In this document: piece after piece, positions 58,103 through 64,000 of the stretch
Numbering within the stretch: the first letter of the stretch is position 1
How the letters are laid out: the number at the start of each line of letters is the position of its first letter
NCBI GenBank assembly: GCA_032158295.1
Contig: CM063263.1
Coordinates: forward strand, 12,658,974 to 12,722,973
Length of the DNA: 64,000 nt
Direction of reading: 5' to 3'
DNA from: Pycnopodia helianthoides
Taxonomy: Eukaryota; Echinodermata; Asteroidea; Forcipulatida; Asteriidae
Program-made: the position numbers and the translations under genes
Notes under the pieces: model-generated
The model's input: the letters and a program-made list of their open reading frames with translations, nothing else
Database searches by the model: none
Told to the model about the DNA's origin: nothing

Positions 58103-58192
58103 TGTTGCACATGTCTTATACACGCAATGTGAAAGAAATTGCTTGTCCGTTGTATGTATTGATTCTTTACACATGCCATTATGCACACACAT

Positions 58193-58793
58193 ACTGAATC
58201 ACGCGAGTTGCTCGCTGGTGCGCTGTACCATCATATACAAACCATGCTCAAACCGACTACCAGGGATATTTCACGTCTGACGAAATGATCGTCTTTGGAG
58301 CGACTCGACAACGGATTTACCTACAAAAACGGGGTGGGGCCGTAGCGAAGAATCGTGGTTGGACAAGTGAAATAATAAGATGGAGTATTGTGTTGTAACT
58401 CACTGACCAATGAACTCAAAAATACTCAATCGTGACTCACATGTATTCTATAGAAATGATCAGGAGTGTCTCAATGTCAGATAGGTTCATTAGTATATAA
58501 AATACAATCATGTTATTGAGGGAGATTTTACCACGATCAAAGTGAGCACCGGGCGGGTGGTCATCGCCCTTTTTTAAATAAATACACAAAAAATAATGGT
58601 ACACAAAAATAATTCACTTTGTAACATTTTTATGCAGGAAAACGTCTAGGTGCAATTTGTGGTGTTTTTAAAACCTTTTATATAATGTATATCAGGCTTA
58701 CTACGTTTCAATTTTGGTTATTGTACAATTGTATGTTATTGTTTGTATTTAGCGCCATGAGCACTTTTATGGATTTGTGCGCTATATAAGTTT

Positions 58794-58833
<40 letters not shown>

Positions 58834-59683
58834 CTCTGTGTATTTCATATAAATATTTTTAAAACGATTCTCTTTGGGTTTAGTTATATCATGATATTTC
58901 CTTCTACATTGTTTATTATAAAGTTAACCTTTTCATTTCTAGGCTTATATCACTGATCTTTCTTCTCAGAGTTTTTAAGTGTATTGCTGATGTTTTTGTA
59001 ATGATTTTTATACCAAAAACTAAAAATAATAACTGATAACATAAGGGTAAACAGACCAATAAATGTAAATCAGGCAACAAAATGAATTGCTTTTATAATG
59101 AATAATGAGAAATAGAAATAAAAAGTCGCAAACAAGTACACAATGTTTGATTGAGAAAACGATCATCAATCAATGAAAAATTGTTGACAGTAGTTACCGA
59201 AAAAGTAATTTTCAGTAATTGGGTTTGCTTTGTTTGTATTTTGGATGTTGCACCAACACATAATCATTGAATCTGGCCTTTGAAAAATGTCTAAAGAAAT
59301 TGATTTAGCACGATCAACGCTCCATAAAATTATGCGATTATGTTTTTATTGTTTTGTTTTGTATTATTAGCATTGTTTATTTATTTATACATTTATTCGT
59401 TATTGCGCTGAACGGCTAATAACATTCACAATGTCTGACTTGGGTGGGAATTAAATTGGTTTTTTAATTTCTCAGCGTTGTCGAAAGAAGAGGAATACCA
59501 GATGCGTCTGTAGTTTCTAAAAGTGATTAAGTGTGAGACTTGTCAAAAGACACATTGGCGCATAAAATTTATCATAATCCAAAGCTATAGGTGGCGCCCT
59601 TACAAAATAACGTGCTCGACACTGTAAACAGCCGCCGGTATCAAAATCCTGTCTTGTTCCCACAATGCACTTCTGCAATTGAC
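58193..59683. other. intergenic, divergent promoters of CerS and RPL27
   Basis: No gene seen. An (ATT)n microsatellite lies at 58796-58830. The CerS promoter should fall in the first few hundred bases and the RPL27 promoter in the last few hundred, but no TATA box is evident. Confidence 0.45.
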
Positions 59684-59712
59684 CTTTTCTTCCGGTTCGC
59701 CAAATTGATGAG
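59684..59712 (+). promoter_or_regulatory. RPL27 TOP-type start and non-coding exon 1
   Basis: CTTTTCTTCC at 59684-59693 is a 5' terminal oligopyrimidine tract typical of ribosomal protein mRNAs. The short exon ends at GATGAG|GTAAAG (59712), and the next exon begins after GTGCAG at 60611, 8 nt before the ATG. This implies growth-linked translational control, by analogy with other RP genes. Confidence 0.6.
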
Positions 59713-60619
59713 GTAAAGAGAGAAAAACACGGCAAAAAGAATCGTCCAACATCCACTTTTAGAGAAAGAGATTAATTTCAAATATTAATTTATTTTCTTG
59801 CTTAGTATTTCTTGAGTTATAGTTAGAAGTTTTATTGTGTATATGATTTGTGTTTTACTCAAAATAAACGTTATTGCTGCTTGATGCTCTACGGGATTAA
59901 CACCGTTGCATTTACGTGCAATCGATGAACAGATCGAATGGGCCTGATGTTGAATTGCACTTGTTAAAATTTGACGTTGATTGCGTCAAACTAGTTATCT
60001 TAGCCATATCTCTATGATATCTACATCATATACAACAAAAGGGCATGCAGTAAAGTCTCCAAATAAAGTAAAGAATGTATTTGCAGTGTTGGTTTTGGAA
60101 TTATTAGGGGGACGGGTGGGGTGGGTTTGTTGTCGGTGAGGCATGGAGCATTGGGAGGAGAGGGTTAACATGAAAAATCAAGGCATGCAATATTTGTTGG
60201 TCCCCAGCCCACTTACCCCCTTGCCTTGGCAGTAAACAAAAAAAGAAGAGTTGTATTAAATGATTTGTATAAAAATAAATTCAAACTTCAATTCAAAGCA
60301 GTTTGAATATGGAAAAAAAAAAAAAAAATGAACTTCCAAAAATGTACTTAGTTTTACTACTTTCTTGTTGCTTACAGTTACAACATCACTAATCACTATT
60401 GACTATCACTTCAGTCAGTCATGGTACCAGCGATTTGGTTGAGGTTTAGCATGTGTTGGTAAAAATTTTGTGTAATTTGTGTAGTTGAGTTTACAGTTAG
60501 TGAATATTAGGCCGTCGTCAAAATGTATTGTAGCTTTTTGGCTGTACGTTTAAAACTAATCAAGTTAAAAAACAGTATCGTTACTTTCCTTTGTTTGCTC
60601 TCTTTGTGCAGGAACAGCC

Positions 60620-63021
60620 ATGGGCAAGTTTCTTAAGCCAGGCCGGGTCGTTCTCGTTCTCTCTGGACGTTTTGCAGGACGCAAGGCTGTCATTGTCAAG
60701 GTAATTAATTATATCAAATGCATTGGAGCCTCTGATGACATGCTGTTCAACATTCATCATATTTTTGGAACACAAAGTTTTTGCAAATTGTATAACCCTC
60801 CTACTGTCAGTGACTCTTGGCAACATTTTCCAGTGAGTTGACCAACCATTTGAAACCATTTGACTGCTAAGGTTGTGTACGGTGGCACAACTGTGCACAG
60901 AACTAACTGTGTATTGTGTACATGCATTCCCTAATGGTATCATATTTCAGGCTGGCATAGTTGATTTATCATTCAAAACCACTTGAATGGTATTGACAGG
61001 TATTAAATGGTCAGACAGCAAGAGGGATAAACTTGTTTATGGTAAATAGCTTGTACATTTTTTTATTTACAATGTTTATTTTGTTTGCGCAGAACCACGA
61101 TGACGGCAGTACTGATAGGACGTATGGTCACGCCCTTGTAGCTGGTGTAGCCACATACCCCCGCAAGGTGACCAAGCGTATGAGCAAGAAGCGAATCAAG
61201 CAGCGTTCCAAGCTGAAGTCCTTCGTCAAGGTTTTCAACTACAACCACCTCATGCCAACTCGGTAAGCTCTATTGAGGTTGATATGTCAAAGTTCGTAGG
61301 TCAATCTATAGCAGCTTGATCCTATCAACAATTTAAGATGATCCAGTGAGTCTTTTAACCAAAATGCTGTTAAGTATTGGAAAAGGATCAGGTATTCCAA
61401 CCATATCACTTTTTATAAAGATAAACAAAACCAGATGTTAAAAAAAACCATGTTGTTTCGTTGAAGAAATCACCAATACCTTCTCAGATCTAGGAGGCGA
61501 TTCTGGTTATTCTCAATTGCAGGTCAAAGTTCAGACTGTCTTGACGAAATATTTTATGACCTGCTAATCAAAGCAAATAAACCACAAAAATAAATGTATT
61601 GTGTTGGAGGGATTTAAACAGTTGGTTGATAATTGCATGAGAACATTTTTTTGTAACATGTTTTTTTATTTTGATGTATAGCTACTCCGTGGATGTGAAC
61701 ATTGACAAGCAAGTCGTCAACAAAGATGCTTTCCGGGACCCAACACTGAGACGGAAAGCCAAGCGTGAGGTCAAGGGCAAGTTCATGGAGAGGTTAGTAA
61801 AATGGAAAAGCTGTGTCTTGTTTAGATGATCTTCCTAACAAGGGAACTCGGCAAGATTCTCTCAAAGGGCAACAACCAATATCTCTCATACAAACATTGG
61901 TTTAACGTCTATGGTTGTCAATAAATTGTGATTCAGTAACTAGAGACTATACTTATCCTAGATTGTTAAAACAGAGGTTAGCTTGGCTAGATTCGGACCC
62001 GGAACCTTGGGACTGCAAATCCTGCAATCTAACCACTGTACCAGTGTCTTTATTGCGAAGGGAAATATTATGCAAACGATTTTATGTATTCACCCTTTGC
62101 ACAAGCTGAACGCACCTCCGCTGATGCGCATCAACCATTTCCACCAATTTGGGAGTCAATTCCTTTGTGTACATTTTGACTCCCAAAATGGCAGACAGAA
62201 TAGGCGCGTTTAAGTGCATTGTGCAAGAGTCAATAAAGGCTGGTCTGTACTTTACTGTGTATGAAAGTTAGGTGAATTTTGCTGGGTGCCTGTTTTGTCT
62301 CTAGTTTATGTTTGCTCCAGAACCTTTTAAATGAATCTGACGTCTGACAGTAGCTTTGGCAAATGTTGAAGCTGCAAAGTGGAAAAGGCAATTACAAGCT
62401 TTGACTAAAGAACTTGCATGGGGTAAATTCTCAAGTAAAAACTACTGCAGGCTAGCAGCGTTCTCCCTTAACAATGGTCCGCTTGCCAAATGCCAGTTAA
62501 AACACCTGGGGACTAGTTACAATTCACTCCAAGTGGTCCTGCTGGCTAGTTCAGTGTTGAAAAGCATCCCTTTTTCATTTGAAATATAGACTAGTAAAAA
62601 AGCTGGTGGTCTAGTGAAATGCCAAGCTAACTGATCCTGTTGGCCAGTCACTGAAAAAGTCAAGGGCAAACCCTGCTATGGCATTGTAAAACCACTTCAC
62701 TAATTGGCGGGCTACTAAAATTGTGCCGTCTACGATAGAACTCGACACTGAATCAGTTTTATAATATGCGAGACATCTACATGAAGGATTACATTAAAAG
62801 TTCAAGGCCTGCTTCTAGTTCTGTTCATTCAAACTAACATACATTTAGGTATAATAAAACGCTGAGTACCTGGTGCAATTTGGGAGATGATGTTGGGAGT
62901 TCAAATCATTCCTCAAAACATGTTTGCTCTCATCTCATAGTGTTTTTTTCCCTACCCTCTTCTCCTCTACAGATACAAGACTGGTAAGAACAAGTGGTTC
63001 TTCACCAAGCTGAGGTTCTAA
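60620..63021 (+). CDS. RPL27: large-subunit ribosomal protein eL27 (RPL27), 136 aa
   Basis: Structural protein of the 60S subunit. Coding exons 60620-60700, 61093-61262, 61682-61792 and 62973-63021 join with consistent phases (0, 2, 2) to exactly 136 codons plus TAA, the standard animal length. The start [17 protein letters not shown], the core [17 protein letters not shown] and the end [11 protein letters not shown] are diagnostic. An upstream non-coding exon at 59684-59712 carries the TOP tract. Overlapping polyadenylation signals AATAAAATAAA lie at 63097-63107. Introns 1 and 3 hold a dispersed repeat and a SINE; the gene itself looks intact. Confidence 0.97.
60787..61024. repeat. dispersed repeat, copy in RPL27 coding-intron 1
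   Basis: Second copy of the 24717-24925 element (TTGGCAACATTTTCCAGTGA, GTGGCACAACTGTGCACAGA, GTCAGACAGCAAGAGGG), in the same orientation. Confidence 0.65.
61978..62065 (-). repeat. tRNA-derived SINE in RPL27 intron
   Basis: The minus strand shows TGGTACAGTGGTTAGATTGC (A box) and GGGTCCGAATCT (B box). No proper anticodon arm. Confidence 0.55.
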
Positions 63022-63210
63022 ACGTTGGGACGTCAAGAGAGATTCTAGGGCGGTCTGTAAATTATGTTTTTGCTGGCGTAAGATTATTAGTCAGTTAATA
63101 AAATAAAGGCACGTACATACATTGTAGTGCAATACAAGTCAAGAGTGTCATTTGTGATTCAATTGTGTTGTGTTCTTAAATCAAGTTGCCAAGAGTTACA
63201 CACATAAACA

Positions 63211-63560
63211 TCTTTTCTCAAGTATTCTTAAGACTGTTCTCTAGCCTCTCTCTCCATTCACACACACACAAAAAATAAGAACATGAAGGATGAGGGAAAT
63301 GCAATGTTCATTAATTTTGAGCATTTTAAAAATACCAACCCCTTTATTCATAACAGCAATGCACTTAAAGGCAAACTTTATAAGAGGTACATCTTTTCTC
63401 AAGTATTCTTAAGACTGTTCTCTAGCCTCTTTCTCTTCCGTTCACCAAAAAATAAATGAGAACATGAAGGAAATGCGACGTTAATTATTTTAGAGCATTT
63501 CTAAAATACCAATCCCTTTATTCATAATAACAATGCGACAAATAAAGGCAAAATTTTACA
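63211..63560. repeat. tandem duplication (2 x ~175 bp) after RPL27
   Basis: TCTTTTCTCAAGTATTCTTA through TACCAA(C/T)CCCTTTATTCAT occurs at 63211 and again at 63390. The copies differ by small indels. The remaining bases to 64000 show no gene. Confidence 0.75.
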
Positions 63561-64000
63561 ACATGTCGAGCCATCAGCATGCAAAATTGTTGGTCTGTTA
63601 TTGCAGGGGAAATGACGAGTAAGGATGAGAAATTTCAAACCTGTCTTAATTCAGACTGCTTCATGGAACAAAGCTCTTTGGTCTACATCTCGAGTGCCGA
63701 GGTTGCTGTTCCCAGAAGCTCCTTGAAATCTCTAACTCCAGGGGTTACCAAAAGGTGGAAATGCCATCATTTCAACTAAACTTTGCATCTTAGTTTCAGA
63801 CCTTTTTGTTGGCAATGACCCGCACCCCTTGTTTGGGGATGTGGAATTCAGACAGTTTATCATTGTATGATCATTTTGCTTTCTTGTAATTTGATTTCAT
63901 AAAATCAAATTGAGGCTGACGGGACTAACTTGGTGTTACCCAACAAACTGTCCATGGCATGTATGCAATAATAACGAGCACATGATGCGGTACTCCATCA

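Overview
The window is animal nuclear DNA. Genes are split by GT-AG introns, RPL27 opens with a pyrimidine-tract (TOP-like) leader, and MINDY4-, ceramide synthase- and rhodopsin-type GPCR genes are present. The intergenic DNA is about 40% GC and full of fold-back elements (for example units opening GGGCCCAATTTCAT..GCTGCTTAAGC) and tRNA-derived SINEs. I read it as an invertebrate deuterostome, most likely an echinoderm such as a sea star. The species is inference.

Layout. 1-8.4 kb is gene-poor and holds fold-back elements and SINE pieces. 8.4-16.5 kb holds a small, apparently undescribed cluster of tiny three-exon genes for single-pass membrane proteins: two intact genes on the minus strand (9309-10492 and 11920-13904), a decayed TM-exon copy at 8404-8487, and a broken plus-strand copy at 15482-16505. 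Each intact member has a signal-peptide exon ending in phase 1, a TM exon (phase 1 to 2) with an intramembrane Pro-Gly, and an acidic cytoplasmic tail. 18.3-25.1 kb is a 15-exon MINDY4 (FAM188B-type) deubiquitinase with one apparent 1-base frameshift. 25.3-35.5 kb is a tandem duplication of a GPCR locus: two single-coding-exon receptors (27624-28727 and 34310-35419), each with a duplicated promoter/5'-exon module. One module copy is split by a 1.86-kb non-autonomous transposon with perfect 34-bp terminal inverted repeats. 35.5-44.5 kb is repeat-rich intergenic DNA. 44.7-58.1 kb (minus) is an eight-exon CerS5/6-type ceramide synthase with a 7.5-kb first intron full of hairpins and repeats. 59.7-63.1 kb is ribosomal protein L27.

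The genes do not form a pathway. They are housekeeping genes (RPL27, CerS, MINDY4) interspersed with young lineage-specific duplications (the GPCR pair and the small-TM cluster). The two duplicated regions are the most informative parts. Exon coordinates were read by hand from splice signals, phase and family resemblance, and no database search was run.
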